From the NCBI RefSeq assembly GCF_019091085.1, contig NZ_JAGXJY010000001.1, positions 620,001-684,000 on the forward strand: a DNA stretch of 64,000 nucleotides. The letters are read 5' to 3'. The notes beneath the pieces were generated by a model that was not told where the DNA came from, ran no database searches, and was given only the letters and a program-made list of their open reading frames with translations. Position numbers and translations under genes: made by a program. Positions 28,973-38,402 of the stretch are shown piece after piece; position 1 is the stretch's first letter; each line of letters starts with the position of its first letter. This DNA is from Mesorhizobium sp. GbtcB19. Its GTDB lineage: Bacteria > Pseudomonadota > Alphaproteobacteria > Rhizobiales > Rhizobiaceae.

Positions 28973-29179
28973 TTACTGCGCGGGCGCGGCAGGAGCCGGA
29001 TTTGTTGCCGGAGCCGGTTCAGCGGGCTTCGAAGCGTCGGGCGAGGCCGGCTTCATCGGCTGCTCGCTGGCCGGGGGATTGGTGCTTTGGGTTGTGGTCT
29101 TATCGGTGCCACTGTCGCTACAAGCCGCGACCCCCAGCAGGGCGAGCGCCGACACAGACGCCAGAATGAGCTTCTTCAT
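28973..29179 (-). CDS. Small lipoprotein, function unknown
   Basis: 68 residues. A signal peptide MKKLILASVSALALLGVAAC ends in a lipobox with Cys20, followed by about 48 residues rich in Pro, Ala, Ser, Thr and Lys without a predicted fold. It should be anchored to a membrane facing the periplasm. GGAGAGATACC precedes the ATG, a good ribosome site, and a strong terminator follows, so it is a real monocistronic gene. I do not recognise a family; similar Pro/Ala-rich entericidin-like lipoproteins are common in rhizobia. Confidence 0.8.
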   Translation of the reverse strand: MKKLILASVSALALLGVAACSDSGTDKTTTQSTNPPASEQPMKPASPDASKPAEPAPATNPAPAAPAQ

Positions 29180-29354
29180 GGTATCTCTCCTTCAACAGAC
29201 GCTCACGTTTCGGTGAGCGGTCGCAAGGGAAATGCATCAACAGGCCGCCGGTTTCGTAACGTTGCATTTCGATCTGTAACATCAACTTGCAATTGCTGGC
29301 GCCGAAATCCCGAACTAACAGAACATACGCTCGAAGAGATGGTGGATAAGCAGA

Positions 29355-32300
29355 ATGCCGGCAGAAGCGGGAAGAGACAAATGGGACTTCTGGATCGACC
29401 GCGGCGGCACTTTCACGGATGTCATCGGCCGTGACCCGCAAGGCCGGCTGCATCCGCGAAAACTGCTGTCCGAGAATCCCGAGGCCTATGCGGATGCCGC
29501 CATCCAGGGCATCCGCGATCTGTTGGGCTTGAAAGCCGGCGCCGCCATTTCCGCCGATGCGATCGGCGATGTCAAAATGGGCACCACCGTTGCCACCAAT
29601 GCGCTGCTCGAGCGCAAGGGCGACCGTGTGCTCCTGCTTATCAGCAAGGGTTTTCGCGACGCTTTGCGTATCGCCTACCAGGCGCGGCCGGATATCTTTG
29701 CCAAGGAAATCATCCTGCCAGAGCAGCTTTACGAGAGGGTGATCGAGGTCAACGAACGTGTGCGCGCCGATGGCTGCGTCGAGCGGTTGCTCGACATCGC
29801 CGCCTGCCGCCCGGCGATCGAACAGGCCAAGGCCGACGGTATCGACGCGGTCGCCATCGCCTTCATGCACGCCTGGAAGTACCCGGACCACGAAAAGGCC
29901 GTGGCAAAAGTCTGCCGGAAGATCGGCTTCGGCCAGATCTCGGTCTCGCACGAGGTCTCGCCGCTGATCAAGCTGGTGGGCCGCGGCGACACCACCGTGG
30001 TCGACGCCTACCTGTCGCCGATCCTGTCGCGCTATGTGCAGCAGGTGGCAGGAGAGTTGGGCGCCGGCCCGCGCCTGATGTTCATGATGTCGTCGGGCGG
30101 GCTCACCGCCGCCGACATGTTCCAGGGCAAGGACGCGCTGCTGTCCGGTCCGGCGGGCGGGGTCGTCGGCATGGTCGAGACGGCAAAACTCGCCGGCTTC
30201 GAAAAGGTCATCGGCTTCGATATGGGTGGCACTTCGACCGACGTCGCCCACTATGACGGCGACTATGAGCGCGCCTTCGACACCGAGGTGGCCGGCGTGC
30301 GTATCCGCGCGCCGATGATGCGTATCCATACGGTCGCCGCCGGCGGCGGCTCGATCCTGCATTACGAGGCGGGCCGCTTCCGCGTCGGCCCCGATTCCGC
30401 CGGCGCCAATCCCGGCCCGGCCGCCTACCGGCGCGGCGGCCCGCTCGCCGTCACCGACGCCAATGTCATGCTCGGCAAATTGCAACCCGATTTCTTCCCG
30501 GCGATTTTCGGCGCCGGCCAGGACCAGCCGCTCGACGCCGGCACGGTCCGCGAGAAATTCGCCTCGCTTGCCGCTGAAATCGGCGATGGCCGGACGCCCG
30601 AGGCCGTCGCCGAGGGTTTCGTCACCATCGCCGTCGAGAATATGGCCAACGCCATCAAGAAGATCTCGGTGCAGCGCGGTTACGACGTCACAGAATATCT
30701 CTTGAACTGTTTCGGCGGCGCCGGCGGCCAGCATGCCTGCCTGGTCGCCGACGCGCTCGGCATGGAAGCCGTGCTGATCCACCCCTTCTCCGGTCTGCTT
30801 TCGGCTTACGGCATCGGCCTGTCTTCGGTCTTCGCCTCGCGCCAGCAGGGTCTGCTGCAGCCGCTCGCCGAGGAATCGCGCGCGGCGATCGAGACACTCA
30901 TCGCGGCCCTGCGCGGCGACGTCATCGCCGAACTCGGCGAACAAGGCATCGCCGAAGACGCGGTTTCAACCAAGCCCGTCCTGCATATCCGCTATGACGG
31001 CACCGATACGGCACTGCCGGTGAATTTCGAGCATGGCTCGATCTTCCGCGCCAGAAGCGATTTCGAGGCCGCGCACAAGGCACAGTTCGGGTTCGTCTAT
31101 GACGACAAGCCGATCGTCGTCGAGACCGTCGCCGTCGAAGGCATGGACGCGGCTGGGCAGGACAAGGCCGAAGCCTACGCTCCTGCCGGACCGGCAGGGA
31201 TCGAGGCCAGGCCTTTGGAGAGCAGGCGTTTCCACACCGAAGGCCGCTGGCATGAGGCCGGCGTCTATCGCCGTGAAAATCTGCGGCCGTCCCACACGGT
31301 CGCTGGCCCCGCCCTGATCATCGAGCCGAACCAGACCATCGTCGTCGAGCCGGGTTGGCGCGCCGAGATCACCAATCTCAACCACGTCGTGATCCGCCGC
31401 ACGGAAAGAAAGGCGCGTGCCGCAGCCCTCGGCACCGAGGCCGATCCGGTGATGCTCGAGGTCTTCAACAACCTCTTCATGTCGATCGCCGAACAGATGG
31501 GCGTGACGCTGCAGAACACCGCCTATTCGGTGAACATCAAGGAACGGCTCGACTTCTCCTGCGCCGTGTTCGACCGCCATGGCGCGCTGGTCGCCAACGC
31601 GCCGCACATGCCGGTGCATCTGGGCTCCATGGACCGTTCCGTCGAAACCATCATCCGCCTGAACTCAGGCGACATCCACCCCGGCGACGTCTTCGCGCTC
31701 AACGCCCCTTACAATGGCGGCACGCATTTGCCCGACATCACGGTGGTGACGCCCGTCTTCGACGATGCGCAAAACGAGATCCTGTTCTGGGCGGCGTCGC
31801 GCGGCCATCACGCCGATGTCGGCGGCACCGCGCCCGGCTCGATGACGCCGCTGGCTACCACGGTCGACGAGGAAGGCGTGCTGTTCGACAATTTCCGCAT
31901 CGTCGATCGCGGTCGCTTCCGCGAAAAGGAACTGGAGACGCTGCTTACCGACCACCCCTACCCGGCGCGCAATCCCGTCCAGAACATCGCCGACCTCAAG
32001 GCCCAGATAGCCGCCAACGAAAAGGGCGTGGCGGAGCTGCGCAAGATGGTCGTGCATTTCGGTCTCGATGTCGTCGAGGCCTATATGGGCCATGTCCAGG
32101 ACAATGCCGCCGAGAGCGTGCGCCGCGTGATCGAGCGGCTTCCCGACAGCGCGGCTTACGAATACCCCACCGACACCGGCCAGGTGATCAAGGTCAAGAT
32201 CACCGTCGACCGGCAAAAGCGCGAGGCGACCGTCGATTTCACCGGCACCTCGAAGGTGGAGAAGAACAATTTCAACGCGCCGGAGCCCGTCGCCCGCGCC

Positions 32301-32987
32301 GCCGTGCTCTATGCCTTCCGCGTCATGGTCGAGGACATGATCCCGATGAATGCCGGGTGCCTGAGGCCGATCAACATTGTCATCCCGGACGGCTCGATGC
32401 TGAAGCCCGCCTACCCTGCCGCCGTCGTCGCCGGCAACGTCGAGACCTCGCAGCATGTCACCAATGCGCTGTTCGGCGCGATGGGGGCTATCGCTAACGC
32501 GCAAGGCACGATGAACAACCTCACCTTCGGCAACAAGAAATACCAGTATTACGAGACGATCTGCTCCGGCTCGCCGGCCGGCCGGATGAATTCGGGACGC
32601 GGCTTTGCCGGCACCTCCGGCGTTCACACCCACATGACCAACTCGCGCCTCACCGATCCGGAGGTACTGGAGCTGCGCTTCCCCGTCGTGCTGGAAGACT
32701 TCCACATCCGCGAGGGTTCCGGCGGCAAGGGCAAATGGAATGCCGGCGACGGCACCAGGCGCACCATCCGCTTCCTCGAAAAGATGGAATGCGCGATCCT
32801 GTCCTCGCACCGCAACCGGCCGCCCCAAGGTCTAGATGGTGGCGGCGACGGCGAAGCCGGCTCGACCAAGGTCCGGCGCAATGACGGGTCGGTCGACGTG
32901 CTGAAGGCCTGCGACCAGACGGTGCTCGAGGCCGGCGAGGCCGTCATCGTCACCACGCCAACGCCCGGAGCGTTCGGAAAAGTGTGA
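29355..32987 (+). CDS. 5-oxoprolinase / hydantoinase A-B fusion
   Basis: ATP-dependent hydrolase opening 5-oxoproline (or a hydantoin) to the open-chain amino acid; cytoplasmic. Residues 1 to about 690 are a HyuA-like half with an actin-type phosphate loop at the start ([13 protein letters not shown]) and a second one, [16 protein letters not shown]. Residues about 705 to 1200 are the HyuB half, starting [20 protein letters not shown]. At 1210 residues it matches single-chain 5-oxoprolinases. Salvage of pyroglutamate is the likely role; hydantoin substrates cannot be excluded. Confidence 0.9.
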   Translation: MPAEAGRDKWDFWIDRGGTFTDVIGRDPQGRLHPRKLLSENPEAYADAAIQGIRDLLGLKAGAAISADAIGDVKMGTTVATNALLERKGDRVLLLISKGFRDALRIAYQARPDIFAKEIILPEQLYERVIEVNERVRADGCVERLLDIAACRPAIEQAKADGIDAVAIAFMHAWKYPDHEKAVAKVCRKIGFGQISVSHEVSPLIKLVGRGDTTVVDAYLSPILSRYVQQVAGELGAGPRLMFMMSSGGLTAADMFQGKDALLSGPAGGVVGMVETAKLAGFEKVIGFDMGGTSTDVAHYDGDYERAFDTEVAGVRIRAPMMRIHTVAAGGGSILHYEAGRFRVGPDSAGANPGPAAYRRGGPLAVTDANVMLGKLQPDFFPAIFGAGQDQPLDAGTVREKFASLAAEIGDGRTPEAVAEGFVTIAVENMANAIKKISVQRGYDVTEYLLNCFGGAGGQHACLVADALGMEAVLIHPFSGLLSAYGIGLSSVFASRQQGLLQPLAEESRAAIETLIAALRGDVIAELGEQGIAEDAVSTKPVLHIRYDGTDTALPVNFEHGSIFRARSDFEAAHKAQFGFVYDDKPIVVETVAVEGMDAAGQDKAEAYAPAGPAGIEARPLESRRFHTEGRWHEAGVYRRENLRPSHTVAGPALIIEPNQTIVVEPGWRAEITNLNHVVIRRTERKARAAALGTEADPVMLEVFNNLFMSIAEQMGVTLQNTAYSVNIKERLDFSCAVFDRHGALVANAPHMPVHLGSMDRSVETIIRLNSGDIHPGDVFALNAPYNGGTHLPDITVVTPVFDDAQNEILFWAASRGHHADVGGTAPGSMTPLATTVDEEGVLFDNFRIVDRGRFREKELETLLTDHPYPARNPVQNIADLKAQIAANEKGVAELRKMVVHFGLDVVEAYMGHVQDNAAESVRRVIERLPDSAAYEYPTDTGQVIKVKITVDRQKREATVDFTGTSKVEKNNFNAPEPVARAAVLYAFRVMVEDMIPMNAGCLRPINIVIPDGSMLKPAYPAAVVAGNVETSQHVTNALFGAMGAIANAQGTMNNLTFGNKKYQYYETICSGSPAGRMNSGRGFAGTSGVHTHMTNSRLTDPEVLELRFPVVLEDFHIREGSGGKGKWNAGDGTRRTIRFLEKMECAILSSHRNRPPQGLDGGGDGEAGSTKVRRNDGSVDVLKACDQTVLEAGEAVIVTTPTPGAFGKV

Positions 32988-33003
32988 AATCAACATCAGC
33001 CTG

Positions 33004-33032
33004 CCGTCAACAGGTTGTCACCTGCCTGTCAT
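33004..33032 (+). promoter_or_regulatory. Three-unit Pho box upstream of btaA
   Basis: Heptamers CCGTCAA (33004), TTGTCAC (33015) and CTGTCAT (33026) are spaced exactly 11 bp apart. The third matches the PhoB half-site CTGTCAT perfectly, and each of the others matches 5 of 7. They end 49 bp upstream of the btaA start. This is the expected layout for PhoB activation under phosphate limitation. Confidence 0.75.
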
Positions 33033-33081
33033 GACGCTGCGCTACCCGCTTGCGCCAAAGCAAACGGGGAATCACCTTTCC

Positions 33082-34329
33082 ATGTCGGACGTATCCGGAG
33101 AACTCGTTTACCGTCGAGGCAAGGAAGTCGGAAAGGCCGTCTACCAGAACCGCGCATTGTCGAAGGACGGCATTTCCGAGCGGCTCTTTGCCTTCCTGTT
33201 CTCCGGCCTGGTCTATCCGCAGATCTGGGAAGACCCGGATGTCGACATGGAGGCCATGCAGCTTGGGCCCGGTCACCGGGTCGTCACGATCGCCTCCGGC
33301 GGCTGCAACATTCTGGCCTACCTGACCCGCTCGCCAGCCCGGATCGACGCCGTCGATCTCAATGCCGCGCATATCGCGCTGAACCGCATGAAGCTGGAAG
33401 CGGTGCGCCATTTGCCGTCGCAGGGCGATCTGTTCCGCTTCTTCGGCGCCGCCGGCACCAGCCACAATTCGGATGCCTATGACCGCTTCATCGCGCCGCA
33501 TCTCGATCCGGTCAGCCGACACTACTGGGAGCGCCGCAGCTGGCGCGGCCGCCGCCGTATCTCGGTCTTCGACCGCAATTTCTACCAGACCGGCCTGCTC
33601 GGTCTCTTCATCGCCATGGGCCATCGCGTCGGCAAATTGTTCGGCGTCGATCCGGCCGGCATCATGAAGGCGCAGAATATCGGCGAGCAGCGACGCTTCT
33701 TCAACGAGGAGCTGGCGCCGGTCTTCGACAGGAAGCTGCTGCGCTGGGCGACGTCGCGCAAGGCCTCGCTGTTCGGCCTCGGCATCCCGCCGGCGCAGTA
33801 TGACTCGCTGATCACCTCCGGCGACGGCTCGATGGCGAGCGTCTTGAAGGCGCGGCTGGAAAAGCTCGCCTGCGACTTCCCGCTGGAGAACAACTATTTC
33901 GCCTGGCAGGCCTTCGCCCGCCGCTACCCCGAGCCCGGCGAGGCGGCGCTGCCTGCCTATCTGGAACAGCGCAATTACAAGACGATCCGCGCCAACATCG
34001 ACCGCGTTGCCATCCACCACGCCAATCTGATCAAGTTCCTGGCCGCCAAGGATGCGGGCACCGTCGACCGCTTCGTGCTGCTCGACGCGCAGGACTGGAT
34101 GACCGACGACCTGCTCAACGCGCTGTGGACCGAGATCACCCGCACGGCTTCAGCCGGCGCGCGCGTCATCTTCCGCACCGCGGCCGAGCCCAGCCTGCTG
34201 CCAGGCCGCGTTTCCAGCTCGCTGCTCGACCAGTGGACCTATGAGAGCGACGCCTCGCGCGAATTCTCGGCAAAAGACCGCTCGGCGATCTATGGCGGCT
34301 TCCACCTCTATGTGAAGCGCGCCGCATGA
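33082..34329 (+). CDS. btaA: S-adenosylmethionine:diacylglycerol 3-amino-3-carboxypropyltransferase BtaA
   Basis: First enzyme of betaine-lipid (DGTS) synthesis: it moves the aminocarboxypropyl group of SAM to diacylglycerol. The DUF3419 family pattern is clear: YPQIWEDPDVDMEAM, the SAM-binding IASGGCNILAYL, DAVDLNAAHIALNRMKLEA, FDRNFYQTGLLG, and a late LLDAQDWMTDDLL. I use the ATG at 33082 (415 aa), since the in-frame start at 33031 would overlap the Pho box. Its stop overlaps btaB by 4 bp. Replacing phospholipids with DGTS spares phosphate. Confidence 0.95.
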   Translation: MSDVSGELVYRRGKEVGKAVYQNRALSKDGISERLFAFLFSGLVYPQIWEDPDVDMEAMQLGPGHRVVTIASGGCNILAYLTRSPARIDAVDLNAAHIALNRMKLEAVRHLPSQGDLFRFFGAAGTSHNSDAYDRFIAPHLDPVSRHYWERRSWRGRRRISVFDRNFYQTGLLGLFIAMGHRVGKLFGVDPAGIMKAQNIGEQRRFFNEELAPVFDRKLLRWATSRKASLFGLGIPPAQYDSLITSGDGSMASVLKARLEKLACDFPLENNYFAWQAFARRYPEPGEAALPAYLEQRNYKTIRANIDRVAIHHANLIKFLAAKDAGTVDRFVLLDAQDWMTDDLLNALWTEITRTASAGARVIFRTAAEPSLLPGRVSSSLLDQWTYESDASREFSAKDRSAIYGGFHLYVKRAA

Positions 34330-34991
34330 GCACGACGGAGCTGCCGGCCAGCCATGCCGAGCTGATGGACGGCGTCTACCGCTGGCAGCGCCATATCTAC
34401 GACCTGACCCGCAAATACTACCTGCTTGGCCGCGACCGGCTGATCGACGGGCTGGACGTGCCACCAGGCGGCACCGTGCTGGAGCTCGGCTGCGGCACCG
34501 GCCGCAACATCGTGCTTGCCGCCCGCCGCTATCCGGGCGCCCGCTTCTTCGGCCTCGACATCTCGGCCGAGATGCTGGAGACGGCGGGCGCGGCCATCGC
34601 TCGTGAAGGCCTGTCCGGCAAGGTCGATCTGGCGCGCGGCGACGCCACCGATTTCGACACCAAGGCTCTCTTCGGCGTCGAGCGTTTCGACCGCGTCTTC
34701 GTCTCCTATTCGCTGTCGATGATCCCCGGCTGGGAAAAGACGGTATCGGCTGCCCTTGCCGCGCTCGCGCCCGGCGGCTCGCTGCACGTCGTCGATTTCG
34801 GCCAGCAGGAAGGCCTGCCGCGCTGGTTCAGGGCCTTGCTCCGCGGCTGGCTGCGGAAGTTCCATGTCGAGCCGCGCGCCTCTTTGCGTGACGTGCTTGA
34901 ATCGGAATCGCAGCGTGCCGGCGCAACCTTCCGATTCAGAACGCTTTATCGCGGCTATGCTTGGCTGGCGATAATCAAGACCGCCATCTGA
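34326..34991 (+). CDS. btaB: Diacylglyceryl-homoserine N-methyltransferase BtaB
   Basis: Methylates the amino group of the BtaA product three times to give DGTS. Class I methyltransferase with SAM motif VLELGCGTGRNIVLAARRYP, the acidic FGLDISAEML, and a 221-residue length. It overlaps btaA as ATGA and should be made with it under Pho control. Confidence 0.95.
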   Translation: MSTTELPASHAELMDGVYRWQRHIYDLTRKYYLLGRDRLIDGLDVPPGGTVLELGCGTGRNIVLAARRYPGARFFGLDISAEMLETAGAAIAREGLSGKVDLARGDATDFDTKALFGVERFDRVFVSYSLSMIPGWEKTVSAALAALAPGGSLHVVDFGQQEGLPRWFRALLRGWLRKFHVEPRASLRDVLESESQRAGATFRFRTLYRGYAWLAIIKTAI

Positions 34992-35125
34992 TTCGGCATT
35001 CTCAAGTTTATTACCCGCGAGCCTGTCCGAACCCGCCGTCGGTGCGCAGCAACTGGAACCTGCACATCGCATGTTGCTGCATGACCCAAGGAGTGGTACA
35101 TTAACTCAGAACTCGGGCGCATGTG

Positions 35126-35422
35126 ATGATCATCGGCTTCAGAGATTGATGGCTGCGAGCCTTCTTTTTGGATGATACCCACTCTCGCAACATTCCGTCC
35201 GATCTCGAAAGCCGTTTGTTCCGCAAGCTTCAGATGATCGACGATGCGGCAACAGACCAGGATTTGCGGGTGCCGCCCAGCAATCATTTCGAGAAGTTGC
35301 GCGGCAATCTCGAAGACTACCATTCAATCCGCGTCAACAAGCAATGGCGGCTGGTCTTCCGCTGGGACGGCGGCCGCAGTGAGGCCACGGACTTATATCT
35401 GGATGACTACAGCTACAAGTGA
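35126..35422 (+). pseudogene. higB: HigB-type toxin gene with an in-frame stop
   Basis: From the ATG at 35126 the frame reads MIIGFRD, then TGA at 35147-35149, then continues in the same frame as WLRAFFLDDTHSRNIPSDLESRLFRKLQ to the end at 35422. The rest is a full HigB/RelE-fold toxin with VPPSNHFEKLRG, SIRVNKQWRLVFRW and the C-terminal DLYLDDYSYK. Without the stop it would be 98 residues. A TTG at 35168 could give an 84-residue form missing the first strand. Readthrough, or a sequencing error at one base, are the alternatives. Confidence 0.8.
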
Positions 35423-35430
35423 GGTGAGAC

Positions 35431-35739
35431 ATGTTGATGACCGCGCGCAAGCCTGCAACGGTTGGGGAAATCCTTACTGAAGAATTCATGCAGCCGCTTG
35501 GTCTGACACAGGCGGCTTTGGCTGAGGCCATGGGCGTCCAGCGCAAGCATGTGAATGAATTGTGCAACGACCGCCGCAGCGTCACCGCCGCGACAGCGCT
35601 CATCCTGGCGCGGGTATTCGGCAACAGCCCGGATTTCTGGCTGAACGTCCAGCGCCGCAACGATCTTTGGCTGGTGATGAATTCGCCCGATGAACGGGCG
35701 CGTGTTGCCCGCGCCAAGCCTTTGCCGACCGCTGCCTAA
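35431..35739 (+). CDS. higA: HigA-family antitoxin (XRE-type HTH)
   Basis: Antitoxin and repressor of the higBA locus. Of 102 residues, GEILTEEFMQPLGLTQAALAEAMGVQRKHVNELCNDRRSVTAATALILARVFGNSPDFWLNVQ is a complete XRE helix-turn-helix of the HigA/VapI type. It starts 8 bp after the toxin frame with GAGGTGAG upstream of the ATG. It appears intact although higB is interrupted. Confidence 0.92.
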   Translation: MLMTARKPATVGEILTEEFMQPLGLTQAALAEAMGVQRKHVNELCNDRRSVTAATALILARVFGNSPDFWLNVQRRNDLWLVMNSPDERARVARAKPLPTAA

Positions 35740-35755
35740 GCAACATCATTGGACG

Positions 35756-37138
35756 CTAGTGCAATGCTTTCACCAGCGCGCCGACCATCGTCTGCGGTCG
35801 ATATCCCAGCTTTGCCGGCGTCAGCCCCAGCCGCACCACCACCAGTTGCTCCGACGGGATGATCGCCACCGTCTGGCCGTCATGGCCCTCCATCCAGTAG
35901 ATGTCCCTGGGCAGGCCGGCGGCGGTGCCCGCGCCGGGTTTTTCCTCATCTCCCGGTCCTTCGATCCAGAGCTGACCCTTGCCGTAGACCTTCGACGCCG
36001 GCGCCGGCTCGCGCATCCAGTCGACGAAGCCGGCGGGCAGGATCTGGTTGCCGTTCCAGATACCGCCCTGCAGCAGGAACTGGCCGAAGCGCGCCCAATC
36101 ATGCGCCGTGGCATAGAGATAGGACGAGCCGACGAAAGTACCCTGCTCGTCGGTTTCGAGCACGGCGCTCTTCATGCCGAGCGGCTCGAACAGCGCCGTG
36201 CGCGGCCATGCCAGCGCCTTGGCCTTGTCGCCGATCGCATCCTGCCACAGCCGCGACAGCATCACAGCCGTGCCGCTCGAATAGGAAAACACTTTTCCGG
36301 CCTCGCCGGTCAGCGGCTTGGCCTCGGCGAAACGCGCCATGTCCGGCTCGAGATAGAGCATGCGCGTCACGTCGGCGACGTCACCATAATCCTCGTTAAA
36401 CTCCAGCCCGCTCGACATCGCCATCATGTCAGCAAGGCTGACGGCGGCGCGGCCGTCGGCCTTCCACGGCGCGAACAGGCCCTTGTTGTCGACGGCCATC
36501 TTGCCGTCCTTGACCAGTGTGCCGACGATCGCGGCATTCACCGTCTTGGTCATCGACCAGCCGAGCAGCGGCGTCCTGGCTGAAAAGCCCTCGCCATAGC
36601 GCTCCGCGACGATGCGGCCGTTTTTCACCACCACGATGGCGCGCATGCCGGTGCCGGCCATCGCCGCGTCGTCGACGATTTTCGCGATTTCGGGATTTTG
36701 CGAGGCATCCACGCGCTCGCCGTCGGGCCAGAGCGCGTCCGCCTGCGCCGGCGTGGACGCCGCCGCGCGCAGCGACGTCTGCCGCGCCTTGCCGGTGTCG
36801 CCGTCGGGAACCGAGGCGCAGCCGACACCGTCACGCTCCACCGCGACGCTCTTGCCCAGCACCCAAAGCAGGCCGGCCGAAACCAGTCCCCGCTCCTTGT
36901 CGACGGAGACTTTCATCAACCTGAGCAGCGGATGTCCGGGCGCCTGCACGTCGACGGCCAGGACCTGGTTGGCGTCACGCCCGGCGATGAACACATTCGA
37001 GCAGACGATCTTGGCCGAATAGCCCGAGCCGACCCGGATCAGTTCCGGCGGCGCGAAATAGAGCCAGGCGAAGAGCGCTGCCACCGCCAGGATCACGAGG
37101 CCAAGCAGCCATTTGAAGAACTTCGCGACAACCCGCAT
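35756..37138 (-). CDS. Membrane-anchored beta-lactamase-family serine hydrolase
   Basis: Class C beta-lactamase/DD-peptidase fold. An N-terminal membrane helix covers about residues 10-29. A region of about 120 residues without a clear domain precedes the catalytic domain, with nucleophile motif SMTK at 195-198, the YSSGT motif near residue 290, and a late GHDGQT in place of KTG. It is 460 residues. Such proteins may act on peptidoglycan, D-amino-acid peptides or esters (6-aminohexanoate-dimer hydrolase group), so resistance should not be assumed. It is convergent with higA. Confidence 0.85.
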   Translation of the reverse strand: MRVVAKFFKWLLGLVILAVAALFAWLYFAPPELIRVGSGYSAKIVCSNVFIAGRDANQVLAVDVQAPGHPLLRLMKVSVDKERGLVSAGLLWVLGKSVAVERDGVGCASVPDGDTGKARQTSLRAAASTPAQADALWPDGERVDASQNPEIAKIVDDAAMAGTGMRAIVVVKNGRIVAERYGEGFSARTPLLGWSMTKTVNAAIVGTLVKDGKMAVDNKGLFAPWKADGRAAVSLADMMAMSSGLEFNEDYGDVADVTRMLYLEPDMARFAEAKPLTGEAGKVFSYSSGTAVMLSRLWQDAIGDKAKALAWPRTALFEPLGMKSAVLETDEQGTFVGSSYLYATAHDWARFGQFLLQGGIWNGNQILPAGFVDWMREPAPASKVYGKGQLWIEGPGDEEKPGAGTAAGLPRDIYWMEGHDGQTVAIIPSEQLVVVRLGLTPAKLGYRPQTMVGALVKALH

Positions 37139-37263
37139 CTTTTCCGCCCTTTGGATTCGCCGGCACGATTTATGTCATCGATTTGCCGCCATTGCTTCCG
37201 CAAAATCATCGGTGTCGGCGAGCGTCGTCAATGGATTGTCAACCATGTTCGGCGATCTACTTT

Positions 37264-37312
37264 GTCCATGTCGCCCAAAAGTGCGCAGCGGTTTTGGGAC
37301 AACGACTTGGAC
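37264..37312. repeat. Palindromic intergenic repeat, family A, copy 3
   Basis: Imperfect inverted repeat with arms GTCC..GTCG..CCAAAA and TTTTGGGACAACGAC..GGAC. It is the best-preserved of the three family A copies in the window and lies between the divergent serine hydrolase and GH25 genes. Confidence 0.65.
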
Positions 37313-37428
37313 AGACAAATGAGACTAGGACGGTCCTGTGGGGCGATCGTCCGGAGGGGGCCTGCGTAAGCGACCGCCATCGGTAAAGGACCCATCAGCG
37401 GCCGGCTGAACCCGGCTGGGGGAATATC

Positions 37429-38220
37429 ATGCGCCGGCTTGCGGCCATTCTGATGCTGACGCTGCTGGGCGCCTGCTCGACGGTGGACGATCTTTCGCCG
37501 CTGTCGCCGTCCGCGCCGACGGTCGCCGTGCGCGCGCCCAAATTCGAGGATTCCAAGCCGCATGAATGGGACAGCGGCGCGCCGTGGAACTACGCCATCC
37601 ACGGCACGGATGTCTCCAAATACCAGACCTCGGTCGACTGGCCGGCGGCCAGGGCCAGCGGCATCTCCTTCGCCTTCATCAAGGCGACGGAAGGCGGCGA
37701 TCGCTTCGACGACTATTTCAACGAGCACTGGACGCGCACCCGGGCCGCCGGAATTCCGCGCGCGGCCTACCATTTTTTCTATTTCTGCACGCCGGCCGAG
37801 ACCCAGGCGCGCTGGTTCATCGCCAATGTTCCGAGAGACCCGTCGGCGATGCCGCCGGTGCTCGACATGGAGTGGAATCCGAAATCGCCGACCTGCAGGC
37901 TGCGGCCGGACCCGGCGACGGTGCGCGCCGAGATGACCACCTTCCTCGAAATCGTGGGGCGCCATTACGGCAAGAAGCCGATCATCTACACCTCGATCGA
38001 CTTCTTCGACGACAATCAGCTGGCGACCTTCCGCGGCTATCCCTACTGGCTGCGCTCGGTCGCCGGCCACCCGCGCGAGAAATACGGCAGCCACCCCTTC
38101 ACCTTCTGGCAGTACACCGGAACCGGCATCGTGCCCGGCATGACCGGCAAATCCGACATCAACGTCTTCAACGGCTCGGAAGCCGCCTGGAAGAAGTGGC
38201 TGCGGCAGAACACCCGTTGA
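37429..38220 (+). CDS. GH25 lysozyme-like lipoprotein
   Basis: Muramidase of glycoside hydrolase family 25. A lipobox ends at Cys16 (LMLTLLGAC). After a Pro-rich spacer the GH25 domain starts near residue 58 with HGTDVSKYQTSVDWPAARASG and continues with FAFIKATEGG, AYHFFYFC, PVLDMEWN (catalytic Asp/Glu region) and FWQYTGTG. It is 263 residues and complete. As a lipoprotein it would act on the periplasmic wall or be exposed. The MltB-type gene lies downstream on the same strand. Confidence 0.9.
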   Translation: MRRLAAILMLTLLGACSTVDDLSPLSPSAPTVAVRAPKFEDSKPHEWDSGAPWNYAIHGTDVSKYQTSVDWPAARASGISFAFIKATEGGDRFDDYFNEHWTRTRAAGIPRAAYHFFYFCTPAETQARWFIANVPRDPSAMPPVLDMEWNPKSPTCRLRPDPATVRAEMTTFLEIVGRHYGKKPIIYTSIDFFDDNQLATFRGYPYWLRSVAGHPREKYGSHPFTFWQYTGTGIVPGMTGKSDINVFNGSEAAWKKWLRQNTR

Positions 38221-38402
38221 CATCCGATCTCCCGCCTGCTTTTCGACACGGCGGGCGGCGAAACATGCAACCGCTGGTAATCTGGAGCGGCGCACTCGTG
38301 CGAGTGCCTGGCGTCTCCTGAGCTTTGAAATCCTCGCATGCACCTGTCCGATCCCGGTCCGGGGTCACGATGGGGCCATGCGCCGGTCTCGAAAGGGAAG
38401 CG

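Noticed and set aside
29118..30944. 608-codon minus-strand frame opposite the 5-oxoprolinase gene
   Set aside because: Antisense shadow; the plus strand encodes a complete two-domain enzyme with clear motifs.
38231..38255. Terminator after the GH25 gene
   Set aside because: CCCGCC/GGCGGG can pair, but the loop is 13 nt and no T-run follows.
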